Shown one piece after another: positions 7,909 to 15,251 of a stretch of 39,842 nucleotides of DNA. Location of the stretch: positions 1-39,842 of the forward strand of contig JAIXKK010000196.1 in the NCBI GenBank assembly GCA_026954325.1, in the 5' to 3' direction. A program made the position numbers and the translations under genes. How positions within the stretch are numbered: the stretch's first letter is position 1; every line of letters starts with the position of its first letter. Origin of the DNA: Bryobacterales bacterium (GTDB lineage: Bacteria > Acidobacteriota > Terriglobia > Bryobacterales > Bryobacteraceae). Below the pieces are notes generated by a model. The model ran no database searches. It saw only the letters and a list, made by a program, of their open reading frames with translations, and was not told where the DNA came from.

Positions 7909-8679
7909 ATGCCAGCCAAGAAAAACGGCCCTGCCTCTGACGACGGACCGCTGTTTGAGAACGTCATGAAGCAGTTTGAAGACTGCTTCCGCACCAAGCG
8001 ACTCCGCCCGGGTTCCAAACTCCCGCCCGAACGGGAACTCGCCGCTGAATTCGGCGTCAGCCGTCATACTCTGCGGGAGGTGCTCAAGGCATTGAACCTG
8101 TTCGGGATCATTCGCTCCCGCGCGGGTGATGGAACCTACGTGCAGCGTTCTCTTTCCGGGTTGGTCGTCAAAGCAATCCACCTGAGCATTCTGCTCGAGG
8201 ACGTGGATTATATGGATGCTTACAACACCCGCCTGGCGATCGAGCCCACGCTGGCGCGGATCGCGGCCTCAAACGCCCGCCGCGAGCACATCGAGATGAT
8301 GCGCCGGGAAATCCACGGAATGGAATCAAACCTCGGAAAGGTAGAGGAATACACACGGCATGAAGTCGCCTTTCACGGGCTGATCGTCACTGCAGCGGAC
8401 AATCCGATCCTTAAGTCTGTCATGACGGCGGTAGCCGACCTGCTGCTGGAAGCTCGTTTGACGATCACGTACGAACGAGTGGAGCGCGATGATCTGATGC
8501 TGCACGTGCGCATCCTGGAGGCCATCGAGGCGCGCGATCCGGAGGCCGCCTTCGCCGCCATGGCCCACCATTTAGCCGTTAATCGCAAGTACTACGACGC
8601 ATATTTCAAGAAGAAGACGCGAGAAACGGATGCCCAGGACTCGTTAGCCGGACGGGAGGCCCGCGTCGTGACCGGATAG
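7909..8679 (+). CDS. FadR/FCD-subfamily GntR transcriptional regulator
   Basis: The 256-residue protein has an N-terminal winged helix-turn-helix (about residues 15-80) with the GntR signature PGSKLPPERELAAEFGVSRH and the wing GDGTYV. The all-helical FCD effector domain follows (about 100-235), with likely metal or ligand histidines in HEVAFH and AAMAHHLA. FCD regulators usually repress until they bind a carboxylate or sugar acid, which suggests control of the divergent receptor and the downstream esterase. No strong ribosome-binding site precedes the ATG. The stop is 21 bp before the esterase start, so they are probably co-transcribed. Family is confident; effector unknown. Confidence 0.9.
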   Translation: MPAKKNGPASDDGPLFENVMKQFEDCFRTKRLRPGSKLPPERELAAEFGVSRHTLREVLKALNLFGIIRSRAGDGTYVQRSLSGLVVKAIHLSILLEDVDYMDAYNTRLAIEPTLARIAASNARREHIEMMRREIHGMESNLGKVEEYTRHEVAFHGLIVTAADNPILKSVMTAVADLLLEARLTITYERVERDDLMLHVRILEAIEARDPEAAFAAMAHHLAVNRKYYDAYFKKKTRETDAQDSLAGREARVVTG

Positions 8680-8700
8680 CGTTAGAGGACGGGAGATCCC

Positions 8701-9594
8701 ATGCGCAAGTTCGCCGTTTTGCCATTGCTCGTTTCCAGCGCCTTCGCCCAGCCCGGCGCGCCTTCCGCCGCGCCCGACGCCTCCTGGGCTGATTCCGACC
8801 GGTCTGAACCCCGGCATATGCGCTACCAGACGTTTTTCAGCAAGAGCATCGGCGGTGAGGCGAGCTATCTGCTCTATCTTCCGCCGGGGTACGAGGAAGC
8901 GCCGCAAAAGCGGTATCCGGTGGTCTACTGGCTTCACGGGCTGAACGGGAGCCAGCGTAGCGCGGCGGGCTTCGTCCGGCATCTGGACGCGGCCATACGG
9001 GAAGGCCTCTCGCCGGCCATGATTGCGGTATCGGTGAACGGCATGCGGGACAGCCGCTACGTGGACTCTTATGACGGGAAGTACCCCGTCGAGAGCGTGA
9101 TTGTCAAAGACCTGATTCCGCATATCGACCGGACCTGGCGCACCAGCGCCCGGCGCGAGATGAGGGCCATCGAGGGCTTCTCGATGGGCGGATTCGGCGC
9201 GGCGCGCCTTGGTTTCAAAAATCCCGATCTGTTCGGCCTGGTCACCATGGTCGCCGCCGCGCTGCTAAACGACGAGGATGCGGCGTCCATACTTCCGGAT
9301 CTGTACCGGAAGAACTTCGGCGCGAACCGCGACTACTACCACGCCAACAGCCCGTGGGTGCTGGTGGAGAAGAACGCCGCGGCGATTCGAGGCCGCATGG
9401 CTGTCCGCATGGTGGTGGGCGATCAGGACAAGTTGCTGGAGCGAAACCGCAACTACTCCGCGCTGCTGAAACGGCTCGCGGTCCCGCACGATTACATCGA
9501 GGTCCACGGAGTCGGACATGACCGGGTGAAGTTGTACGATCAGCTTGGCTCGGGGGCCTTCGATTTCTACCGCAATAACTTCCCAAGGCAATGA
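8701..9594 (+). CDS. Secreted esterase of the esterase D / feruloyl-esterase-like family
   Basis: The 297-residue product has a short signal peptide (MRKFAVLPLLVSSAFAQ) and an alpha/beta-hydrolase fold of the PF00756 type. The nucleophile is Ser161 in GFSMGG; the acid is Asp241 or Asp243 in VVGDQDKL; the histidine is His273 in GVGHDR. YPVVYWLHGLNGS forms the oxyanion-side strand and loop. Such exported enzymes remove acyl or feruloyl groups from plant polysaccharides, which fits a receptor plus beta-helix cassette, but the true substrate is not shown. A GGGAG site precedes the ATG. Confidence 0.85.
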   Translation: MRKFAVLPLLVSSAFAQPGAPSAAPDASWADSDRSEPRHMRYQTFFSKSIGGEASYLLYLPPGYEEAPQKRYPVVYWLHGLNGSQRSAAGFVRHLDAAIREGLSPAMIAVSVNGMRDSRYVDSYDGKYPVESVIVKDLIPHIDRTWRTSARREMRAIEGFSMGGFGAARLGFKNPDLFGLVTMVAAALLNDEDAASILPDLYRKNFGANRDYYHANSPWVLVEKNAAAIRGRMAVRMVVGDQDKLLERNRNYSALLKRLAVPHDYIEVHGVGHDRVKLYDQLGSGAFDFYRNNFPRQ

Positions 9595-9671
9595 AACGCG
9601 CCTGCCTCGTTCTCCTAGCATGCACCAGCGCAGCCAGGAGCAGTTCTTACGACAAGAATCCGCCGAAGTAA
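9591..9671 (+). CDS. 26-residue lipoprotein-signal-like mini ORF
   Basis: An ATG overlapping the esterase stop as ATGA (9591-9594) opens a 26-codon frame, beginning MKRACLVLLACTSAARSSS and ending NPPK. It has a basic N-terminus, a short hydrophobic stretch and a cysteine after LLA, as in lipoprotein signal peptides. Its stop codon lies in the loop of the hairpin at 9660-9677. It may be a real small lipoprotein, or the start of a deleted gene. Its reality depends on the ATGA overlap and signal-like composition only. Confidence 0.4.
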   Translation: MKRACLVLLACTSAARSSSYDKNPPK

Positions 9672-9680
9672 CGGCGGTTT
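9660..9680 (+). terminator. Hairpin followed by T-run between esterase and beta-helix genes
   Basis: CCGCCG (9660-9665) pairs with CGGCGG (9672-9677) around AAGTAA, followed by TTTAT. It is a short terminator or attenuator candidate between 9594 and 9705. The T-run is brief, so readthrough is plausible. Confidence 0.4.
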
Positions 9681-9704
9681 ATCCGCCAGGGGAGAGGTGA
9701 TACA

Positions 9705-11864
9705 GTGGACCGCCGCACTTTCTTGAAAGACAGCGCGCTGACCGTTGCCGGCCCGCCGGCGGTGAGTATAATGCTTGCCGGTTGCTTGCAAAGCGCGGCC
9801 TCCGCCGCCGAGGCGGCAGCGGAGTTCTACGTCGCACCGGACGGGAGCGATGCGAACCCCGGATCGCTGGCCAAGCCGTTTGCCACGCTCGTGCGCGCCC
9901 GCGATGCCATTCGGGCACTGAAGCAATCCGGGCGGATGCCGGACGGCGGGGGCACCGTCTTCGTGCGCGGGGGCACGTATGCCATGACGGCTCCCGTAGT
10001 TTTTGAGCCGGGCGACAACGGCACGCCGGAAGGCCACATCAGCTACACGGCATTTCCGGGTGAGACGGCCGTGCTCGACGGCGGTACGCGGATCAACGGT
10101 TGGAAGCAGTTGACCGAACCGCTTGCGGACCTTCCGCAAGTGGCTGCGGGGAAGCTCTGGATCGCCGAAGTAAGCCGTGGCTGGCGTTTCCGCAGACTTT
10201 ACTGGAACGGCAGCCTTCTGCCGCGCGCGTCTGTTCCGGACGGGGATCAATGGGAGAAGTGGCCACTGGCCAAACCCGGCGGCAATGAGCGCCAGATCAT
10301 GATCCCCGAGGGAATGATCCGGCGCTGGCCATACCTGCCCGACGTGGAACTGAACGTGCTCCCGACCCTCTATTCGTATTGGCAGAACCGAATCCTGCCG
10401 GTCGTGCAGACGGACGATCAGACAGGCACAATCACTTTCGGGCAGCGGGTTTCTCCTTCGGATCTTCGCCTGCCGGACAAGATTCCGTTCCGAATCGAAA
10501 ACACGCTTGACGGAATCAGTCAATCCGGAAAGTGGCGCCTTGATTCGCAAAATGGCCGCCTTTACCTCTGGCCGCCGGACGACGCCGATCCCAGCGAAGC
10601 GGAGATCGTCGTTCCGGCGCTGTCCGGAGCCATCGAACTGCGCGGGAATGAGGAGCAAAACCGCTTTGTGAGGTTTCTCGATTTTCGTGATCTCAACCTC
10701 ACGCACATGAAGGATGTCGCGATATTGATCCGGAGCGCGGAGGACTGCGCGATCGAGCGATGCAAGATCATGAATGCTGCCGGCGACGGGATTCAGGTCC
10801 GCCTGTATGCCCAGCGGCTTCGTCTGGCATTCAATGAAATCAGCCGGATCGGGGGAACCGGAATCCTTATAACGGGCTATCCGGCCGGAACCCACCAGGT
10901 GAACCGCGATCACCTCATTGCCGGCAATCACCTGCACCACTGCGGCGAACTGAACTGGCGCGGCGCCGGAATATCCCTGAACATGGTGGGGAACAGCACC
11001 ATCCGGAACAACCTGATTCACGACATGCCCTATGGCGGCATCATGGTCATCGGGCCCAAACTGCGCGAATTCCAGAACCATTGGGGCTCGCACCGGTGGG
11101 ACGAGATAGGAGAGGGGCCGTTTACCGTGGAAAACATTAAACGGTTCATCCCCGGCTACAACGTTGTGGAGAAGAACATCATCCACGATTTCCATCTCCA
11201 GTTGGATGACGGCGGCGGCATCTACATCCATGCCACCCACCACAACCTCATTCGGGATAATCTGGTTTACCGTAGCGCGCGCGAGTATTCCTTTGGCATA
11301 TATCTCGACAACAACGAAATCGACACGGTTATCGAAAACAATGTTGTCTATCAATGTCCTGACCCGGCTATTTCCGATGGTTCCGTAGGTTCGGCGATCC
11401 TGCTCCACGCCAATGGAAGAAACACCGTCCGGAACAACATCCTGGCGGACGGCCACCGGCTTTTCTTTTTCAACAAGAGTTGCGGCGGACAAACCATGAC
11501 GCACAACGTCCTGCTCTACGGCGAACGGCCTCAGTTGAAACCCAAACCGGATCCAGCCCTGACTCCCCAGGCGGAATTCGATGCGGGCGCTTCGGTCATG
11601 GATGACAACCTTTTCTGGGCGGTGGATGATTCAGCCAGGGCCAAGCTTACCTCCCTGCTGGCAGTTTGGCGCGCGCGCGGCGGATGGGACCGGGATTCCA
11701 TTGTCGCCGACCCCCTCCTGGCGGATCCGGAAAAGCTCGATTTTAGCCTGAAACCGGATTCTCCGGCGTACAAACTAGGCTTCAAGCCCATCGATCTCAG
11801 CGATCTTGGGCCGCTGCCACGACACGACACCCAGGGCGGGGGAGCAATGAAACGCCGCCCTTAA
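9705..11864 (+). CDS. Right-handed parallel beta-helix lipoprotein, possible polysaccharide-active enzyme
   Basis: The 719-residue product starts at a GTG with GGGGAGAGGTGA upstream. MDRRTFLKDSALTV is a twin-arginine signal and the lipobox LAGC follows near residue 27, so it is probably a Tat-exported lipoprotein. The mature protein opens with EFYVAPDGSDANPG and GTVFVRGGTYAM, the usual entry of pectate-lyase-like helices. Many N-rich rungs follow (NAAGDGIQVR, NSTIRNNLIHDMPYGGIMV, NNEIDTVIENNVVYQC). The N-terminal arrangement resembles large beta-helix glycosidases such as GH141, but I cannot assign a family or catalytic residues. Placement after the esterase supports glycan breakdown outside the cell. 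Confidence 0.8.
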   Translation: MDRRTFLKDSALTVAGPPAVSIMLAGCLQSAASAAEAAAEFYVAPDGSDANPGSLAKPFATLVRARDAIRALKQSGRMPDGGGTVFVRGGTYAMTAPVVFEPGDNGTPEGHISYTAFPGETAVLDGGTRINGWKQLTEPLADLPQVAAGKLWIAEVSRGWRFRRLYWNGSLLPRASVPDGDQWEKWPLAKPGGNERQIMIPEGMIRRWPYLPDVELNVLPTLYSYWQNRILPVVQTDDQTGTITFGQRVSPSDLRLPDKIPFRIENTLDGISQSGKWRLDSQNGRLYLWPPDDADPSEAEIVVPALSGAIELRGNEEQNRFVRFLDFRDLNLTHMKDVAILIRSAEDCAIERCKIMNAAGDGIQVRLYAQRLRLAFNEISRIGGTGILITGYPAGTHQVNRDHLIAGNHLHHCGELNWRGAGISLNMVGNSTIRNNLIHDMPYGGIMVIGPKLREFQNHWGSHRWDEIGEGPFTVENIKRFIPGYNVVEKNIIHDFHLQLDDGGGIYIHATHHNLIRDNLVYRSAREYSFGIYLDNNEIDTVIENNVVYQCPDPAISDGSVGSAILLHANGRNTVRNNILADGHRLFFFNKSCGGQTMTHNVLLYGERPQLKPKPDPALTPQAEFDAGASVMDDNLFWAVDDSARAKLTSLLAVWRARGGWDRDSIVADPLLADPEKLDFSLKPDSPAYKLGFKPIDLSDLGPLPRHDTQGGGAMKRRP

Positions 11865-12050
11865 CACACTGGCCGGCGCTACGGGGCCCGCCCGGACCAT
11901 CGCTTCGGCCCCGCCGTCACGATCACGATGTGGGGACCAGGCGCGCCTGAAGAGCGCGCCGGAAGAGATGGAGGCACTGTTTCATCCCCGGAGATCCCGC
12001 GCGGCATTCGCATTCAACAACTCGTACATTCGTGGCCGCCTCACGCCTAT
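11865..12050. other. Unassigned spacer ending at the right repeat junction
   Basis: These 186 bp separate the beta-helix gene from the right repeat copy. No known domain is recognised in any frame. It ends exactly at the junction with the repeat, so it may hold the edge of a gene that was cut when the structure formed. Confidence 0.5.
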
Positions 12051-12548
12051 AATTTCCAGATTCCGTATGAAATCGATCCCGGCGAAGCCGTCGTCCGGGT
12101 CGAACGCGACGGCCAAAGCGGCAACCGCCTCGGGGTCATGATTCTCGATCGCGCTCCGCGCATCATCCAGGTGGGCGACAACGGGGTCGTTGTCAATCCC
12201 GATGGCAGCCTTGCCATCGCGGGAGGCCGTCCCGCCCGGCCGGGTGAAGCCGTGACGATCTATTGCGTCGGCCTCGGCCGTACTAACCCGCCCGCAACCA
12301 CCGGAGCCGCCGCTCCCGGCGCGGAACCCCTGGCCCGTATCTCGCCCGCCCCCAGAGTGGTGTTTGGCAATGTCTTCAGCGGCCTGATCACTGTTGATGC
12401 GCTATACGCCGGGCTCACCCCGTCACTTGTCGGACTCTATCAGGTCAACGTCATTCTCCCGGCCGCGCTTCCGGATGGGGATGTCAACTTGTCACTCGCC
12501 GGCGACGGCTATCAAAGCAACATCGTTCATCTCCCGGTCAGGCGCTGA
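11928..12548 (+). pseudogene. Chimeric ORF: novel leader fused in frame to the 3' end of the TIGR03437-type gene
   Basis: The frame begins in the unique spacer (ATG at 11928, MWGPGAPEERAGRDG), crosses the junction at 12050/12051 without a stop, and continues as the last 165 residues of the 1845 gene, from NFQIPYEIDPGEAVV to HLPVRR. It lacks a signal peptide and the beta-sandwich repeats, and begins inside the C-terminal domain. The upstream 41 codons resemble no known protein. I read it as a truncated duplicate gene whose open frame is accidental, although expression of a C-terminal domain fragment cannot be excluded. Confidence 0.8.
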
Positions 12549-12718
12549 GCACCGCAACCGGGCCGGTAAACCGGTAAACAAGAAGCGCCGCTAGGGTCAT
12601 TCCCCGGCGGCGCTTCGTGCATTCGCGAGTTTACTTGCTACTCGTTCGGCAGCGTTCCAGCCAGCACCAGGCTTTGATACTGGGCTTTGCTGTTCCTCAG
12701 TGCCACCCCCAGCGGGCG
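12051..12718. repeat. 668-bp direct repeat, right copy
   Basis: Identical to 3081-3748. Here the htrA end is attached to its complete gene, whereas the TIGR03437-type end is detached from its 5' part. In the left copy the reverse holds. The intact genes therefore lie on the outer side of each repeat, the pattern left by a single insertion event between them. Confidence 0.97.
12582..12616. terminator. Bidirectional hairpin terminator, right copy
   Basis: Same 10-bp stem as at 3612-3646. It lies 22 bp downstream of the htrA stop and 33 bp after the chimeric ORF stop, between convergent genes, as expected for a two-way terminator. Confidence 0.6.
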
Positions 12719-14239
12719 GTAAACCCGGAATGCCACGGCGTCCCCGGGCTTCAGCGTCACCTGGATGCCCTTGATGTCCTCGACGGAGGAGACCGGACGG
12801 CGGTTGATGGAGACAATCACGTCCCGCTCCATCATTCCGATCTCATCGGCGAACGTATCCGGGTCCACGCGCGTGATCATCACGCCTGCCTTGTTGCCGG
12901 TGGGCAAACCTTCTTTTTCCGCCTCGGACAGACTGCGGATCGAGATGCCGAATTTTGCCTGCTGCGCCCCTTCCGCCTGGTGTTCCGGAGCGTCGGGACC
13001 TCGTTTCTTGCTGAAGCGGGGGTCATTGGCGAACACCTCTTCACGGTCGGCGATGGTAAGCTTCAGGTCCATTTTCTTGCCGGCGCGATCCACGGTCAGC
13101 TTGGCATCCGTCCCGACGGGTGTCTCCGCGACCCGGCCCACCAGATCATCGCCGTCCTTGACGAGCTTTCCGTTGTAGGCCACGATGATGTCATCCGGCT
13201 TTACGCCCGCCTTCTCCGCTGGTCCGCCCGGAGCTACCGTATCCACAAGAACGCCGTTGCTCGCGCCCATCGCCTTCAGCACTTCGTTTTGCTTCTCGTA
13301 CTTTTGCCAGCTCACGCCGATCGATCCGCGGGTCACCTTGCCATTCCGGATGATGCTGTTGTACACCTTCACGGCCTGGTTGACCGGCAGCGCGAACCCG
13401 ATTCCCTGGTAGCCGCCGTTCTGGGTGGCAATGGCGGTGTTGATTCCAATGACCTCGCCGTTGATGTTCAGCAGCGGCCCGCCCGAGTTGCCGGGATTGA
13501 TGGCCGCATCCGTCTGGATGAAGCGCTGGAATTGCTGCGCCCCGGCCACGTCGCGACCGAGGGCGCTGACGATTCCGGCCGTTACGGTGGCCTCGAATCC
13601 GAACGGAGACCCGATGGCGACGGCCCAATCCCCCACCTGCACGCCGTCCGAATTTCCGATCCGCGTTGCTTCCAGAGGCCGGCCGGCATCGATCTTGATG
13701 ACGGCAATATCCGTTTCGGTATCCGATCCAATCAGCTTCGCCTTATATTCACGGCTGTCTCCGTGCAGTTTCACACGGATATGATCGGCTCCGTCGATCA
13801 CGTGCTGGTTTGTGATGATGTACCCGTTCTTGTCGACGATGAAGCCGGAACCGGTCGCTTCCCGTTTGAATTTCTGTTGCGGAAGCCCGGGCATCGCCCG
13901 CGGCGACCCGAAAAACCGCCGCAGCAGATCGCTCTCATCATCCTCGTCTTCGTCGGAGCGCGGCCGGCGTCTGCTCGAAGTCTCGACTTTCGGCGTGTAA
14001 TCCGTGGTGATGAAAACCACCGACGGCTCCAGCCGCTTGGCGAGTTTCGTGAATTCGTTCGATAGCTGGGTTGCCGCGGGGATCACCAGCGGAGTTGCGT
14101 CCGGCGCCACCGCCTGTCCCTTCTCCGCGTGTACACCCGTGTTGATGAGCGTTCCAATCAGGATCCCGATGGAAAGCGTGAACATCAGCAGGCTGATGCT
14201 CAGAAACTTCTGTTGACGTGCTTTATCCAGGATATTCAT
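12638..14239 (-). CDS. HtrA/DegP-family serine protease with two PDZ domains
   Basis: The 533-residue protein has one N-terminal membrane segment (LSISLLMFTLSIGILIGTLI) that anchors or exports it. An acidic/basic linker (RRRPRSDEDEDD) precedes the trypsin-like domain. The catalytic triad is visible: His146 in TNQHVIDG, Asp177 in TETDIAVIKI and Ser252 in NPGNSGGPLL. Two PDZ domains follow (GGPAEKAGVKPDDIIVAYNG; then about 435-520 with VDPDTFADEIGMMERD). HtrA proteins degrade or refold damaged envelope proteins. Its last 81 bp are duplicated in the left repeat copy; this gene is complete. A TATAAT element lies 42 bp upstream of the start. Confidence 0.95.
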   Translation of the reverse strand: MNILDKARQQKFLSISLLMFTLSIGILIGTLINTGVHAEKGQAVAPDATPLVIPAATQLSNEFTKLAKRLEPSVVFITTDYTPKVETSSRRRPRSDEDEDDESDLLRRFFGSPRAMPGLPQQKFKREATGSGFIVDKNGYIITNQHVIDGADHIRVKLHGDSREYKAKLIGSDTETDIAVIKIDAGRPLEATRIGNSDGVQVGDWAVAIGSPFGFEATVTAGIVSALGRDVAGAQQFQRFIQTDAAINPGNSGGPLLNINGEVIGINTAIATQNGGYQGIGFALPVNQAVKVYNSIIRNGKVTRGSIGVSWQKYEKQNEVLKAMGASNGVLVDTVAPGGPAEKAGVKPDDIIVAYNGKLVKDGDDLVGRVAETPVGTDAKLTVDRAGKKMDLKLTIADREEVFANDPRFSKKRGPDAPEHQAEGAQQAKFGISIRSLSEAEKEGLPTGNKAGVMITRVDPDTFADEIGMMERDVIVSINRRPVSSVEDIKGIQVTLKPGDAVAFRVYRPLGVALRNSKAQYQSLVLAGTLPNE

Positions 14240-14280
14240 ATATGTGTGTAATCCGCCTCCCCAAGGGGCTGTTGTTCTTC

Positions 14281-14286
14281 ATTATA
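14281..14286 (-). promoter_or_regulatory. Perfect -10 hexamer upstream of htrA
   Basis: Read on the minus strand, TATAAT occupies 14286-14281, about 42 bp before the htrA ATG and in the gap after the EamA gene. No good -35 hexamer is found 17 bp further upstream, so the call rests on the -10 alone. Confidence 0.4.
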
Positions 14287-14345
14287 ATCCGCGCCATCTC
14301 CGTGCCTGCGCGCACCGGCGGCGTCCCCCGCCCTTGCCCGGAAGG

Positions 14346-15251
14346 CTACTCCAGGAGATGCCGCGAAGCGCCAACCGGTTTCAATTCCACAATCAGGACG
14401 CCCGCCAGGATGAGAGCCGCCCCGAGCAGAGCCCTTCCAGCCAGGACATCTCCCGCCGCAAAAAACGCCGTCACCGCCGCCGACACCGGTTCGAGAGCGA
14501 AGATGAGCGCGGCGCGTGTCGGCGTGGTATACCGCTGCGCCCAGGTCTGTACAGTGAACGCCACCGCCGTGGCCAGCAAACCCGTAATCACCACGCCGCT
14601 TACCAACTGCGGGCTCCAGACCAGTTTCACGGGCTCGGCCCAGCCACAGACGGCCAGCGCCAGAAACGCCGTGACCAGGATCTGCGTGACGCTCAGAAGT
14701 TCGAAGGACGATACAGGCGACCATCGCCCCAAGACCAGAATGTGGCACGCAAAAGCAACCGCGCAGCACAGTGTCAGCGCATCCCCGTAACCAATGGCGA
14801 AACTGTTGAAGCGGCCTCCGGGGTGCGTCAGTAACGCCAGTCCCGCGGTGGCCACCACCACGCCGATGCCTTCGGAAAGGTGCGGCGCCCTCCTATAGAC
14901 GAGGGCTGACAGGAAAGGTACCAGCACTGTCGTCAGCCCTGTAACGAAGGCCGATTTCGACGGTGTCGTATAGCGCAACCCCAGCGTCTGAAAGAAGTAG
15001 CCCAACATCAGACACAAACCCGCGAGGAGCCCGCCTTGCAGCGAAATCCAACGCAAATGTCCCTGCCAGCGCAGCCGGCGGCGGAACATCAGCAGCAGCG
15101 CGGCCGATGCGAGGGAGAAGCGCATGGCGAGAAACACGAGCGTGGACGCTTGCTCGATGGCGTTTTTCACGACCACGAAGGTAGCCCCCCAAAGGATGGT
15201 GACGGCCACCAGCGCCAGTTCCGAGCGGCTTCGCTCCGGCCAGCCGCTCAT
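14346..15251 (-). CDS. EamA/DMT-superfamily transporter
   Basis: The product of 301 residues is almost entirely hydrophobic, with about ten predicted transmembrane helices in two homologous halves. It begins ELALVAVTILWGATFVVVKN, the classic EamA start, and repeats YTTPTRAALIFALEPVSAAV in the second half. Members export or import small metabolites such as amino acids or sugars; the substrate is unknown. I chose the ATG at 15251 because it overlaps the preceding M20 peptidase stop as ATGA, indicating coupling. Confidence 0.88.
   Translation of the reverse strand: MSGWPERSRSELALVAVTILWGATFVVVKNAIEQASTLVFLAMRFSLASAALLLMFRRRLRWQGHLRWISLQGGLLAGLCLMLGYFFQTLGLRYTTPSKSAFVTGLTTVLVPFLSALVYRRAPHLSEGIGVVVATAGLALLTHPGGRFNSFAIGYGDALTLCCAVAFACHILVLGRWSPVSSFELLSVTQILVTAFLALAVCGWAEPVKLVWSPQLVSGVVITGLLATAVAFTVQTWAQRYTTPTRAALIFALEPVSAAVTAFFAAGDVLAGRALLGAALILAGVLIVELKPVGASRHLLE

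Noticed and set aside
9615..11504. Long open frame (629 codons) on the minus strand
   Set aside because: It is fully antisense to the beta-helix gene, has no ribosome-binding site or domain, and its composition mirrors the GC-rich codons of the real gene.
3081..12718. Insertion sequence or transposon flanked by long target duplications
   Set aside because: 668 bp is far longer than known target-site duplications, and no transposase or terminal inverted repeats are present.
12617..14065. 482-codon plus-strand frame over htrA
   Set aside because: Antisense to an intact HtrA with full triad; no supporting start site.
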